The notes under the pieces: generated by a model
Database searches by the model: none
What the model saw: only the letters and a program-made list of their open reading frames with translations
What the model was told of the DNA's origin: nothing
Part shown: positions 22,064 through 33,264 of the stretch, piece after piece
How positions within the stretch are numbered: position 1 is the first letter of the stretch
How the letters are laid out: every line of letters starts with the position of its first letter
Assembly: GCA_003290165.1 (NCBI GenBank)
Contig: QNQO01007593.1
Location: forward strand, 16,316 to 80,315
Length of the DNA: 64,000 nt
Source: Berberis thunbergii
Taxonomy: Eukaryota; Streptophyta; Magnoliopsida; Ranunculales; Berberidaceae
Direction of reading: 5' to 3'
Translations under genes and position numbers: made by a program

Positions 22064-23919
22064 TGATATTCACATAATTATTACATAATATATCCTTTAA
22101 TTTATATATGTTAGTGTTTCGATTATTATATTTTATTCTTATTATTTTATTTTAATGTATTTTTAGGAATTTGAGCGTGAACGATGAAATCGCATTAAGA
22201 CAACAACTTAATGAATGTTCAATTGGTTGATTATAACGGTGGTACAAAGTAGATGGTCACATAACTAAACTTAACCCAAATAAACCTAGGTCTACGTAAT
22301 TTAACCTAAGCTCAAACCCAAAATGTTAACCTAAAAACCCAAGCCCAACACCTTTTGGAGAACCCAAGCCCAAGATAATAGGAGAACCCTATTTAGCTCT
22401 CGCCATTTTGGAGAAATGCTCTCTTTTTTCTACGTGTGTTTTCCTCTTCTCTTTTCCAGCCACCATGCCAATCCACCCTACCGGCAATCCTCACTCGATA
22501 CGAGAACCAGCAGTGCGATCATCCAGCCTTCACCACCTCTTCCTCGTCCTCCACGATCAGCCATCACCTAGCCTTCCTCCCTCACCCGCTCTTCCTCGCT
22601 CGCTAGGGAGACGCCACACCCTGTTCCTCTATTCTTCCCTTATTTTCGTGTCTCTCTCTCTTCACCTCGCCACCGTTCAGCATCCACACCGCCGAGCACC
22701 ACCATCAGACACCCTCACCATCACCACCTCGTGCACAAAACAGAGGAGAAACAGGGAGCACGTCCCTGTTTTCCTCTCTCGCAGCCGACTAACAACTCAC
22801 ACCATCATCTATGTTCCTCTCTTCTCCGCGGTCTCTCCCTCCTCCACTTCTCTCTTTCTGCTCCTTCATCATAACCAGACCACGCAACCACTGCCATCAG
22901 CCACTGCGAAACAGAGCTCGCAAGAGCTCCTCCCCTGCTTTTCTCTCTCTTTCTGTTCCCCTTCTTGTTCTTTCCTCACCCCCTCTCTGTCTTTTTGCAG
23001 GTACCGGATCCGTTTGGAGCAAAGACGAAGGAACGCGACTCACTGGAAACGAAAGCGCAGAAGATGCACGATTTTTCCGGCAGGAACCAACTGTTTTTCA
23101 AACAGTGATTATTTGCACCCCAGTGTTTACTTTGAGCCACCACAGTTCATCAGCAGCATTTTCTCGGGATTCGTGTTCGTGCAGAGATGAATTCCACCTC
23201 CATTGATGCTGTGACCACCACCACCATGATATTCTAGTCCCCGCGCCAAGGCGAAGATGAAACCACAGGGTTTCCTAGAGTTTGTTGTATTTAAATTTTT
23301 GTTTTTTTTATGCTCGAACGTTAAACACATTTGATTTCTTAGTCTCAATAATTTGCTTTCACCGATTGTATCCAGATTAATTATCTAGACTAGTCGGTAG
23401 TTAGAAATACTCTTTGTTGATATTCAAAGCTTGCTGTAATCAATTAATCTGAATCTATGACAAGAAGACATGCAATGCTAGGGTTTAGAATTAGTTAAAA
23501 TAAATCTGTGATTGTGTGTGCCGTAAGAAGACACGTAATGCTACGGATTTATACCTTTGCTGAAATCAATTGCGAACTTAAATTAATCTTTAGGTTAATC
23601 ATGTTAATTCTTGAAAACAATAATTTGGATTACACAAATTTCAAAGAACCTGTGGTGGATTCGATGTCTCGGTCCCCTCTCTTATCATCCTATCAGTTTA
23701 ATTTTAGTTGTCAATTTAGTCTCTTAATTTTTGTACTTTACATCTGATGTAACCTCCAACTCTAAATTAGTTCAAATAAGTCTTAGAATTTGATTGTTTG
23801 TCAATCCTCGTGGGATCGACCCGTATTTGCCATTGTCTACTAGTTAGACAGTCCTGCACTCGCGGTATTACAAGTAGGGTTTATTAACTTATTAATTTAG
23901 GTTAATAAAATCTCCAACA
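22064..23919 (+). repeat. right LTR of the Athila-like element (1856 bp)
   Basis: Collinear with the left LTR; small insertions (for example near 22350 and 22885) explain the 30-bp length difference. The CT-rich open frame is extended here to 260 codons (22408-23190). Confidence 0.9.
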
Positions 23920-24902
23920 ACAATGAAAGTTGTTATGAGTGAAACATTGTGCCATTTCATGAGCACAAAGCAACCCATGACTGGTTCTCACACATCAATA
24001 CTTGACTGCGTTGGTGCCCAGAAATTCAGCTTTAGACCTACAAATTTTTTATAGCATCAACTCAAGAGCCTTATGCGACACGAACCCATGAAGTTTTCCA
24101 AACAAGGGAAGAATATGCTCTTTCTTGATCTTCGCCAGACTTTTTCTGAAGGACGCTTCCAAATAAGGGAAGAATATGGACTTGGATCAAGTCTCATAAA
24201 TTATAAAATGTGATTTGAGAATTCTCCAACATTTTCTTTAACATGTAGTGTGCGTTTTCAACGCGACTAGTTGTCAGTTGGCCAAAATGCATGAAAGTGT
24301 TGGTCCATGCATTTACAAAAAACTTCTTATGCGGATACCAAACATTTAGCAGATAGTCCAAATATATAGGATGTGATGCCCATCTTCCCTTGAACTCAAC
24401 AATGTCTTTGTTCAGTTCTTGCTCTGTAGTTGATTTATACAAATCCAATAAAGATTCAATAAACTCGTTCCATCTCTCATTATCCTCAAAATATTTTTTG
24501 CAATTCTTTTCCACATTTGTATTTATGTACCACTTGCACAAAAATCTCCTTACTTCTGAATGGCTTTGATCCAAACTTTCTGTCAGTCACAAACACCTTT
24601 GGCAAATTGTCTAGCTCAAACACTCCCAATAATTTTTCCAATGACCAAGTGTACAATTGTTCATTTTCAGATGACATAAAACAACAACCAACATTGAAAG
24701 TCTTGTTGGTCGATGTGACAACCATAACCTTAAATACCGGCATCCTATAGTGATTGGTTTTGTAGGTGCAATCCATAAGCATCACTGTTGCAAAACATTT
24801 TGCAAGCAAAATTTACTCAGGATGCGACCAAAAAATATTGGTGACTCTATTATGATCATTGACCGTATGCCATTCAATATAATTTTTCTCGCTTAACAAG
24901 TA
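23920..24902 (-). pseudogene. Mutator/FAR1-type transposase, piece 2: MULE transposase domain and SWIM finger
   Basis: From 24902 leftward: YIEWHTVNDHNRVTNIFWSHPE, then MLMDCTYKTNHYRMPVFKVM with the first catalytic aspartate of the MULE domain, FVTDRKFGSKPF with the second, and CKWYINTNVEKNCKKYF. Further on are WRVENAH-like residues (LTTSRVENAHYMLKKML). A SWIM-type zinc finger near 23990-23940 reads RTSHGLLCAHEMAQ. A shift near 24540 and stops near 24190-24080 break the frame. In active relatives this domain cuts and rejoins DNA. Piece 1 lies beyond the retroelement on the right, piece 3 beyond that on the left. The end of this piece coincides with the target duplication at 23920. Confidence 0.85.
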
Positions 24903-25444
24903 TGATGATACAACAAAATAAAATGTCATCATCGCCCTACACATGGTAGAAATCGTCCATCACGAGGATCATGTATCCCAAAATTGGGCCAGTCCGTAAA
25001 GCTCAAAGAGAGTGAGACCAATCATAAAAGCCCAAACCAGGCTCGTTAGAAGAAGTCATAACTAAGGCCCAAATTTAGGTCCAAGCGAGCTCTCTCTTAA
25101 AGAAGAGAAACGTTGCATAAGAAAAGAGTCATCAAGGGAGTTATACCTCCACAGACGCGTCTTCATAAAGGAGGAGACTGTTACTAAGAACATTTCCTTC
25201 CGTTGCGCCTCACAAGCTTAAGTTATGCAGATAATTAACCACGACCATTATATAAGGTAAAGGGAACAATCGAGAAAGGTATGCAACTTTAACTGAGTTT
25301 TTTTTTTCCAGATTTACTTTTTTCTCCAACATAGTTGCTGACGTAAGCATTGGAGTGCATTCGGTCACTAAAAATGTAGTCTTTGGCAATCTAACATCTA
25401 TTTTGCAGGTCAAACTTACAAGTGGACGAGATCTGGACGCATTC
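24903..25444 (+). repeat. left LTR of the Tat/Retand-like element
   Basis: Collinear with 30603-31127: shared CATCGCCCTACAC, AGACGCGTCT and TATGCAACTTTAACTGAG blocks. A TATATAAGGTAAAG promoter-like motif lies near 25251. Confidence 0.88.
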
Positions 25445-25819
25445 GTTTGACACTGTCCGTGGGGAATGACATGTTTCCTTTTTGAAAAAAAGATCCACAA
25501 TAACATAACTCGCTGAAATCTTATCAACATCAAAAGGCTATCATAATAGATGGAACACTCTACAAACCCTCAACCCAACAACAATCACACTAACCCTCTT
25601 ACTAGCAATGCTACATTGCCAGCAACTCACGATAGAGATCCAGTAATAACCACCAGGCCAATTGCGCTCGACGTTCAAAATCCATAGCATGCAATAGCTC
25701 AGACAAACCAGACATCCGACAACGTCGCTACGGACACTCGGGTAGATTTGCTCATGACCCAGATGAACCACATGATGAAGATGATGGAAAAACTCACTCA
25801 AGAACACACTCAGTCAACC

Positions 25820-26806
25820 GACCCTATCTACTGACTAAGCCCAAGAAAACAATGAGGTTCCTGCAAAACCTCAACAGGGAAATCTTGAAAGCAATGAAAC
25901 TCCCCAAGATAAGACTCCACAAAGTGACGAAATACCTGCTGAAATCTCATTCAAGATCGGAGTCACAGATCCTAATGTATTGTACGAGTTACCCAAACCA
26001 CCATTTTCTAACGCCCTCATGATAACTCCAATGCCAAATAAGTTCACCTTACTAATGTTCGAGGCATATGATGGCACCACCGACCCAACAGACCATTTGC
26101 AACATTTCCACAACATGATGACGGTAAAGGAGTGTACACAATCCATCTTATGCAAAATGTTTCCAACAAGTCTTACACCTAAAACAATGAGTCGGTTCAA
26201 CAGCTTACCACCAAGGTCGATGGACTCCTTCAAGGCGCTAGCCATCGCCTTTATCACGAGGTTCATCGGTAAGGGAATACGTCACTCATTTCACTAACGA
26301 GCTAACAATGATAGACAGATGCATTGATGACACGACCACCGCTACTTTCACCGCTGGATTGAAAAGAATGACACGTTTTTTATGCTCTCAACCTGGAACC
26401 CCTAAAAACATGGCGATTATGTTGAAGACCGCCAAAAAACACATTTCCCTTTATGAGTTTACAGCTGCCAAGAAGAAAAATGACCACGAAAATGAAAGCC
26501 ACTCGAATAACCAGGAAATGAAGAAGGAATGAAGAAGATAACATTCAATCGAAGAGGCATCAGACTGATGGGAAGCCTGAATCCAACCAGCAAGAGTTTG
26601 AAAAGCTGCAGTTGACAAGGCCAAGACATGAACAGGTAACAAGCGTGATGAAAAATACATACAAACCGTACACAACCTTGAAAACAAGCCGAGCCAATAT
26701 ACTGAAACACATGGCAAAATGGGAGGACGTTAACTGGACACTCAGAATGAGAAGAGACCTAGAAGAAAGAAGAGATAAGAGTAAGTTGGATGATCAAGTC
26801 AAATGA
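25820..26806 (+). pseudogene. gag of the Tat/Retand-like element (decayed)
   Basis: Translation gives FEAYDGTTDPTDHLQHF, CKMFPTSLTPKTM and LPPRSMDSFKALAIAF near 26000-26260, the retrotransposon gag capsid signature of Tat-lineage gypsy elements. After a shift near 26290 it continues with FTAGLKRMTRFLCSQPGTPK and ends near 26806 in HMAKWEDVNWTLRMRRDLEE. The zinc knuckle that normally follows is missing; the tandem array starts instead. Shifts and stops show decay. By family the protein would form the particle shell. Confidence 0.75.
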
Positions 26807-27540
26807 CACATAAAAACTTTGGGTCGACCAATACGTCAAACCAACGAAGTAAAAGTTGGACGAACGGGTCAACTTACTCATAAAAAAACTTCGAATCGAC
26901 TAACATGTCGTACCAACGAAGTAAAAGTCAGACGAAATAGTCAACTTACTTGTAAAAAACTTCCGGTCAACTAATATGTCGAACCAACGTAGTATAAGTT
27001 TGATGAAACAGTCAACTTACTCGTTAGAAACTTTGAGTCGACTAATACATCAAACGACCAAAGTAAAAGTTGACGAATGAGCCAACTAACTAATTAAAAC
27101 TTTGGGTCGACTAATATGTCGAACCAACGAAGTATTGGTTGGACGAAATAGTCAACTTACTCATAAAAATTTCGGGTCGACCAATACATCAAACCAATGA
27201 AGTAAAAGTTGGACGAACGAGTCAACTTACTCGTAAAAAACTTCGGGTCGACTAACATGTCGAACCAACAAAGTAAAAGTCGGACGAAATAGTCAACTTA
27301 CTCGTAAAAAACTTCGAGTCGACTAATATGTCAAACCAACAAAGTATAAGTCGGACGAAATAGTCAACTTACTGATAAGAATTTTGGGTCGACTAATACG
27401 TTGAACCAACGAAGTAAAAGTTGACGAACGAGCCAACTTATTCATAAAAATTTTGGGGCGACTAATACATCGAACCAACGAAGTAAAAGTAAAGATAGAA
27501 AAGTCAACTTGCTCAAATAAGCTCCTAGTCAATTAGTATG
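26800..27540 (+). repeat. tandem array, about 71-bp unit, about 10 copies
   Basis: Each unit reads CAACTTACTCGTAAAAAACT, then a TCGGGTCGACTAAT block, ATGTCGAACCAACGAAGTA and a GACGAA block. Units are 69-72 bp and differ at several positions each. The array begins directly after the gag remnant. Variable tandem arrays in untranslated parts are known from Ogre/Tat elements and can seed satellite DNA. Confidence 0.9.
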
Positions 27541-27859
27541 TCAGAAAGAACGAATAAAGTCAGCCTATTTTGGGTAGTCGTAAAGGAATTTAGATCAAGA
27601 GATTTGGACATGATTCAAAATGTAGCAGTAAAGGCCCCCTGGCCGATCAAAAAGTCAAACTGGAGATATGCAGTACAACTTACTTCAACAATTATGACGG
27701 GCCTAAAAGTAAAAAGATATGAGTCAATTCATGTGCTACGACACATGCAATGAGTCAACAACCCAAGACAAATTACAATTACGATGGAAAAATAGGTAAA
27801 CAAGAATACCAAAAAGGGAAAGTTCTTTTCATTGATAAAACTATTCTATTACATCTGGG

Positions 27860-30250
27860 GAAGAAGGTAAAGAAGTGAGAGATAAAACGGAGGCAATCGC
27901 AACATTTCCATCTTACAGACAAAGTGCCTCCACATCATTAGCAGGAGGGGATGAAGCTATCTCTTTGGAAAGAGAAGGAAGAGATGATTCAATCACTGAA
28001 TCATTCGGAATACCTTTTTCACCATCTCCATCTTCAAAAAATTGATCTACCAAGTGATGGTACTCGGATAAGTCAAGGCCAAGCCTCTCAATATAGTTAA
28101 AAAGCTCAATCCGTCCATCAACGACTCACTTCCCATCTGGCACCTCTACATTGCAAAGCCTGTCCTTGGCGGTAATAAGTTTGTTCTTAGCCGCAATAAG
28201 TTGTCCATCCACGGTGGTAAGCATCGCGAAAGTATCTGCCTTAACCTTGACGAGTGCAACTGTTAACTGCTCCACTCGTTTCTCAGCAACATCGTGATTA
28301 ACAGATACTTGACCACGACACGTGCAACCTCATCATGAGTTTCCTTCTCGGCAGACAACTCCCCCTCCACATAGTGCAAACACACACAGGCCCCATCCAA
28401 ATCAATCCTCAAAGATTTGAGCTCAACTTCAGACTTATCCCGTGCAGCTTCCACCTCAATCAACGAGGCCCGATTAGCCCCGAATGCTTTCTCCCGTTCT
28501 GCACATCGTGATTTCAATGTGTCATATTGACAAAGGATCTGAGAAAATACCGGCAATGACGTCACCAACTTCCTCTCCAGAGAAGCCACCTGGTTACAAC
28601 CGGCTCGGTAATCCGAACCCATCACCCCCACCCCGCATAAGTAAGATGATTCATCACGTCCATTATCTGCTTAAGACCATAGTCAAAATGAGTGTCCGGA
28701 TCCAACATAGGCATCGAAGGCCTCTCCACCAGCCGCATGTGCCATTCGTTGATCAACAAGCGTGCGCCATCTTGCACGTCAAGCTGGGTAAACAAACAAA
28801 ACTTCCCATCTGACTTGATGTGAATCTCTTCAGGGATGGGTTCCTTCCAACTAATCCACGGATGAAGTAGGGATCCGGAAGCATGGAGGAGCCACCTCCA
28901 ATGACCGAAAGAGAAGAAGGAACAACAGTAATGACAAAAAAACCATCCTTTCCCTTTTGCTGCGTAGTAGTCGCAACGGAAGCATAACAAGTAGCAGTAC
29001 CAACAGGGGTAGAAGAATCCAAGCGAGCGGGAGAAGAATGTAAAAACTCAGCTGAGAAAGCGCCTCAAAATCTCGACTGTCATCATCAATCTCCTTAGAC
29101 TGATCAATCGCTAGTTGAAGCATCTTATCATCGATAGCTTGAGGATCATCATTAGAACATTCAGCAGCATTAGTTCCGCCATATGTAGAGAGGAACCTCT
29201 TTTCATTATCATCCAACGGGCGAGTAGTCTCCTTCTCACTCCTCTCCAACACCAACTTCATCTCCTTGACTTCTCGAGGGATAAACGATCCTCTTTCACA
29301 ATCTCCTTATCAACATAACTAGGACGAGGAACATTGCGACGATTAGAGTCAGGAAGTCATTTTCTCTTCGGAACACGGTCATGACTTATAAACAACTGCT
29401 TCAATGGACTAGTAGGCGTCGTGATTTTTCTCTTTCTGGAAGTTGGGCCAGCAACACCAACGCTAATAGGAGCATAGAGATCCGTAACATCCAAGCTCAC
29501 TTTTCCATCAATGCCAGCATTAGCAATACCAACGGAAGCAGCACGAGCAACAATCTCCTCAGTTTGCCTTTCTATCAACAAAGCTTGCTCAGCCTCGTTC
29601 ATGTTGCACAAGCCACTGCGCTTCACCATGACATCGGAAAGGAATGCCTCCAAAGGAACCACGGGAAGCTTCAAGAAACGCTCATTGACCATCTGTTATT
29701 CCACAATCAATTGCAGATCCATCTGATTGTTAGGAATTCGGAAAGACCTCACTATATGGCGACCTCGCAAGTCAAAGTAGCCAGAGCAGATAAAAACATT
29801 AAACCAATCTCGCAACCAACCCTTGATATAATCGTTAAGATTACCAAAACACGCCGGAGAATAAAGAAAACAAATGTTCTTGGTCACCAACACACCAACC
29901 AATGAGTGTAGTGTCCTAACAGTCAAGAGAATACCAAAAATAATGGTTCTCGTATAAGTGGAAACCATAACCCTCCAACCATTAGGGCCCATCTAAGCAG
30001 GAGGGATACTCAGAAAGTCTAAATACACCCAAAATAATTCTGGAATTGGAAATCGAAGGCCGGATTGAAACATGCACGGGAAGAATGCAATATACCCATT
30101 CCTTGGACGACAAGGACTATCGTCTACCGAGGCAAAATAATCTCAAGGTTGGAGGGCAAATATTAGTCGGAGCGAACATTGTCTAGCGTTGCCTGAAAAA
30201 CCTTCTTGGGCCAGAAGTAAGCTTCGCAAGCAACAAGCTGCTTATCATCC
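27860..30250 (-). pseudogene. antisense ORF of the Tat/Retand-like element (gypsy-type transposon domain)
   Basis: Read on the minus strand from about 30130, opposite to gag: LRFPIPELFWVYLDF, then PNGWRVMVSTYTR near 29990, YIKGWLRDWFNVFICSG and further basic and acidic segments. This order fits the putative gypsy-type transposon domain (Pfam PF04195) carried as an antisense ORF by Grande, RIRE2 and other Tat elements. Downstream lie a nuclear-type segment ending SRKRKI (29400) and a coiled coil (28263-28631, LEVE/AARDKSEVELKSL heptads). Shifts and stops interrupt it. The function in any element is unknown. Confidence 0.6.
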
Positions 30251-30602
30251 AGTAGCAAGCATCACGGAGGAACAAGAAAAAACGAATAAGAAAAACAAGA
30301 AAAACGAAGAAGGAAAAAAACCATAATTTCAAAAATGGTGTAAAGAGGGAAACAAACCCGTCACATCCCCGTTTATAGAGCTAAAAAGCGAAGGGATTGC
30401 TCATGGGAGGATGTGCGGGATATGATGGCTACGCGAAATCCCAAAAATGTGAGCGAAAACGAACATATGAGCAAGAGATCAAAACACCAACTAAGCAAAA
30501 GTTTCTAACAACATTAAATGCTAGGCAATAATGGAATCGAAAGTCCAACCGTCACAAAGTTAGTGGCCACGTCAGTGTACACACTAACTAAGGGGGAGTA
30601 GT

Positions 30603-31127
30603 TGATGATTCATCAAAATAGACCGACATCACCGCCCTACACGTGGTATAAATCGTCCATCACGATAATCAGGTATCCCAAAATCGGGCCAGCCCATAAT
30701 GCCCAACGAGGGCAAGACCAATCATAAAAGGCCAAACCGAGCCCGTTAGAAGAAGTCATAACTAATGCCCAAATCCAGGTCCAAGCGATTTCTTTCCTAA
30801 AAAAGAAAAAAGTCGTGGAAGGAGTTACACCTTCATAGACGCGTCTCATAATGGAGGAGACTGTTACGAATAACGTCTCATTCCATTGCGCCTCACATGC
30901 TTAAGTCATGCAGAGAATTAATCACAATTATTATATAAAGTAAAGGGAACAATCGACAAATGTATGCAACTTTAACTGAGTTTTAATTTGTTCAGATTTA
31001 CTTTTTTCTCCAACAGAGTTATTGACTTAAGCATCGGAGTGCCTTCCGCCACAAAAAAGGTGGTCATTGGCAGTCTACATTTATTCTGCAGACCAAACTT
31101 ATAGGAGGACGAGATTCGGACGCATCA
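30603..31127 (+). repeat. right LTR of the Tat/Retand-like element
   Basis: Matches 24903-25444 throughout, with a TATATAAAGTAAAG promoter-like motif near 30935. The polypurine tract lies just before it and the Mutator-type gene resumes just after it. Confidence 0.88.
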
Positions 31128-31525
31128 AAGTGCATTGTGGCTTGCAAAGTTGTCATGCATTTCAGTTGGAGTGTCTTTAGCTGATGAATGACATTTTGAG
31201 CAGTCTTCAAATATGACACATTGTGAAACATCTCCTTCAAACCGGACAATATGTAGTGAGGGGCTACATAAGATGTTGACATGTTATGCAAATATGTGAT
31301 CTATGCTTTGTTGAGTCTGCCAGCAAAGGAATGAACAATAAGATATTTTGATCGTGGATGATTGTGGGTTTCACAATTCACTTGCAGCTTCCAACAATCG
31401 TTACCTTGTGGCACATCTTTCAACTGAAATGAACACTTACACTTTTTTGTACTGGTCAATCCCTCCAATTTTTGCCTTTGAATTTTCTTGAGTTTCCTTC
31501 CACTATCACATCCCAAGTGGATCAT
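31128..31525 (-). pseudogene. Mutator/FAR1-type transposase, piece 1: N-terminal DNA-binding region
   Basis: From 31525 leftward: HLGCDSGRKLKK, CKCSFQLKDVPQGNDCWKLQ and CETHNHPRSKYLIVHSFAGR, the FAR1/WRKY-GCM1-like zinc-binding region at the N-terminus of Mutator-type transposases. Past a shift near 31290 it continues with RPHYILSGLKEMF- and LKTAQNVIHQLKTLQLK-like sequence up to the target duplication at 31128. The protein logically continues at 24902. The part before 31525 is not found, so the start of the gene is lost or lies in an unrecognised exon. Confidence 0.78.
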
Positions 31526-31732
31526 TCATTTACGTCTGCTATCAGCAGGTTCCAATTTATTTATAATAAAAATATGCTATCATCCCTACCAACACCTTGG
31601 CACCAAACTATCAAGGACGACTTCGATGGAAATGCCTACAACCTCCGCGAGGAAAATACTGAAAATTCTCGCAGCAATTGTGTTGGACGAGACTTGAACC
31701 CACGACCTCCAAGGACCAATGCTTTGATACCA

Positions 31733-32030
31733 TGAAAAGAAAATAATTGTAGGATTGTATTATTGTTGTTTGATTCCTTAAATGAATACAAGCTTATATA
31801 ATCCAACTTTACCTAACTTCGTGGAAACTGGAAACTTAAAACTTTCTATACAAAATAGAGTTTTATTCTAACTTTCTTATTCTAACTTTTCTATTCCGAC
31901 TTTACTTCTTTAACTATATAACTTTCATATTCTTGTACTTTCCTAGTATTGTACTTTTTTTCTTGTAGAGGTGAATCAATCTTAGACTTGGGCTTGGCTA
32001 TGTTGAATGCAAGCCCCACATATTCTAACA
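31733..32030 (-). repeat. LTR with adjoining primer-binding site, rest of element lost
   Basis: On the minus strand the 298-bp LTR starts TGTTAGAATATGTGGGGC and ends CTTTTCA. A primer-binding site, TGGTATCAAAGCA (initiator-Met tRNA type), follows at once (31732-31720). TTATATAAG near 31797 is a TATA-like box. About 30 bases beyond the primer site lies GGTTCAAGTC, like a pol III B box. No second LTR or coding interior was found. Confidence 0.7.
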
Positions 32031-32039
32031 ATAATTGAG

Positions 32040-33235
32040 TTAGATGTTCCAAAAAAAAAAAGATAGGTCTCATATTAAAGCCATTCCTGAGAAAGTCTAA
32101 TATTGAGCATCAAGTAGTCAATTTCTCAGCTTGTACAATGCCATTACTGAGAAAGTCCAATTGCATTAACATGAAGACATTCTTGTTTGGGATCAATATA
32201 CTGGCGTGTAACGTGGAGCCTGATTAACTAGTTTTGGCATCTTGGGATTCATGGGCCATGGGAAAGAAGTATTTGCATAATAGTAAACCAAACTTTTCTT
32301 TATAACTTAAATCATCTCAGGATGCATATGGAAAGATAAATGCTACGATCGAGGACCGCACTTTTCTAATTTTCTCGAATTGGTTATCAGGATGCGCATC
32401 AAAGTGACATGTAATACTCTCAGAATATGTAGTATATGCAATCAGGTGTGTACTATTACAGCAGATTCCACATCAATCATTGTATACTAGAAAAGGGTGA
32501 AATGTTTTGTGTACCTCCATGCCTAACAAGCTAATACACTCATCACTCCTCATGTATATTGCTATCAGAAGCCATATGATTTAACTCATTCGTTCTTGAG
32601 AGAAACATGGGAATCTTTTGTGTCGTATTCTATTTAGTTTTTTTCTATTTTGCTCATACATGGAACCTCCCTCTGTATTATAAAACTTGTATAAATGCTA
32701 GCAGTTCATTTTTAAAAGAAGGGTAGAGGACAACATGCGAAAACCATTTCCAGTAATTAGTGGACAAAGTTGAGTTTTTAAAGCCAATTAATATTTACAG
32801 TATTTACTTAAATTGAACTAATGTTTCAAACTCATGTTTTACCCATGTAATTGTTGATTATGCACTTTAAAGGACGTTACAAAGATATGTAAGCCAATGC
32901 TCCTAGAAAACTCGAACCTTCAAAGGAGTAGAAAGAAGAGTTAACGTTGTGGGAGGGTAGCGTGAATGTCAAAGATGTCTGCTATAATCAAATTTTGTTA
33001 ATTAGGGACAGTGATGATTTTGTCTAATACACTTCTTGAGTGATCGTCCTGATGATGAAGGAATGCAAGTACCCTTTCATGTGGTACTATACTTGATCAA
33101 GGAATTGAAGTACCCTTTTCATGCAAATATCAGACTATTAAATGTGTTGAGAAGCAAAAATTGTTGCTGTAAAGTACTAGTAAACAGATTTTTCCTATAC
33201 GTGAGTAATAAACCAAATAATAGTAATTTAGAGTA
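32040..33235. repeat. duplicated pieces of ENT flank and intron
   Basis: 32070-32950 matches the region upstream of the ENT gene (42820-43370 and 44080-44310) in the same orientation. The intervening 700 bp of the ENT flank is absent. 33120-33230 matches ENT intron 7 (40455-40560). The order is flank then intron, the reverse of the gene, so the pieces come from the ends of two different copies. Confidence 0.7.
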
Positions 33236-33264
33236 TCTTCTATTACTGTTAAATTTTATGGAAA

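Larger units (their letters stand above)
15653..23919 (+). mobile_element. Athila-like LTR retrotransposon without pol (LARD type), full length
   Basis: Both LTRs start TGATATTCACATAA and end ATCTCCA[T/A]CA. A perfect 5-bp target duplication, ACAAT, flanks the element at 15648-15652 and 23920-23924. The primer-binding site at 17485-17502 (TGGCGTCGTTGCCAGGGA) resembles the tRNA-Asp site used by Athila/Tat elements. A polypurine tract (AGGTTTGGGGGT) lies at 22049-22060. The inside, 4.6 kb, holds one gag-like frame and no protease, reverse transcriptase or integrase. Non-coding motifs near 19810-19855 and 20172-20205 (ATTGAGGACAATATTTGG) resemble those behind pol in Athila elements. It is inserted in the Mutator-type gene. 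Confidence 0.88.
24903..31127 (+). mobile_element. Tat/Retand-like LTR retrotransposon without pol
   Basis: LTRs of about 0.54 kb at 24903-25444 and 30603-31127 start TGATGAT[A/T]CA and enclose a gag remnant, a tandem array and an antisense ORF. The primer-binding site at 25448-25465 (TGACACTGTCCGTGGGGA) is a diverged form of TGGCGCCGTCTGTGGGGA. The polypurine tract AAGGGGGAGTAG ends at the right LTR (30590-30601). The target duplication is AAGTA (24898-24902) and AAGTG (31128-31132), 4 of 5 identical. No protease, reverse transcriptase or integrase is found. It sits in the same Mutator-type gene as the element at 15653. Confidence 0.82.

Noticed and set aside
22408..23190. 260-codon frame as a host gene
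   Set aside because: It lies wholly inside an LTR, is CT-rich, overlaps a second open frame and has a counterpart in the other LTR.
26800..27540. Repeat array as a possible CRISPR-like structure
   Set aside because: Units are contiguous without unique spacers, and the setting is a plant retrotransposon.
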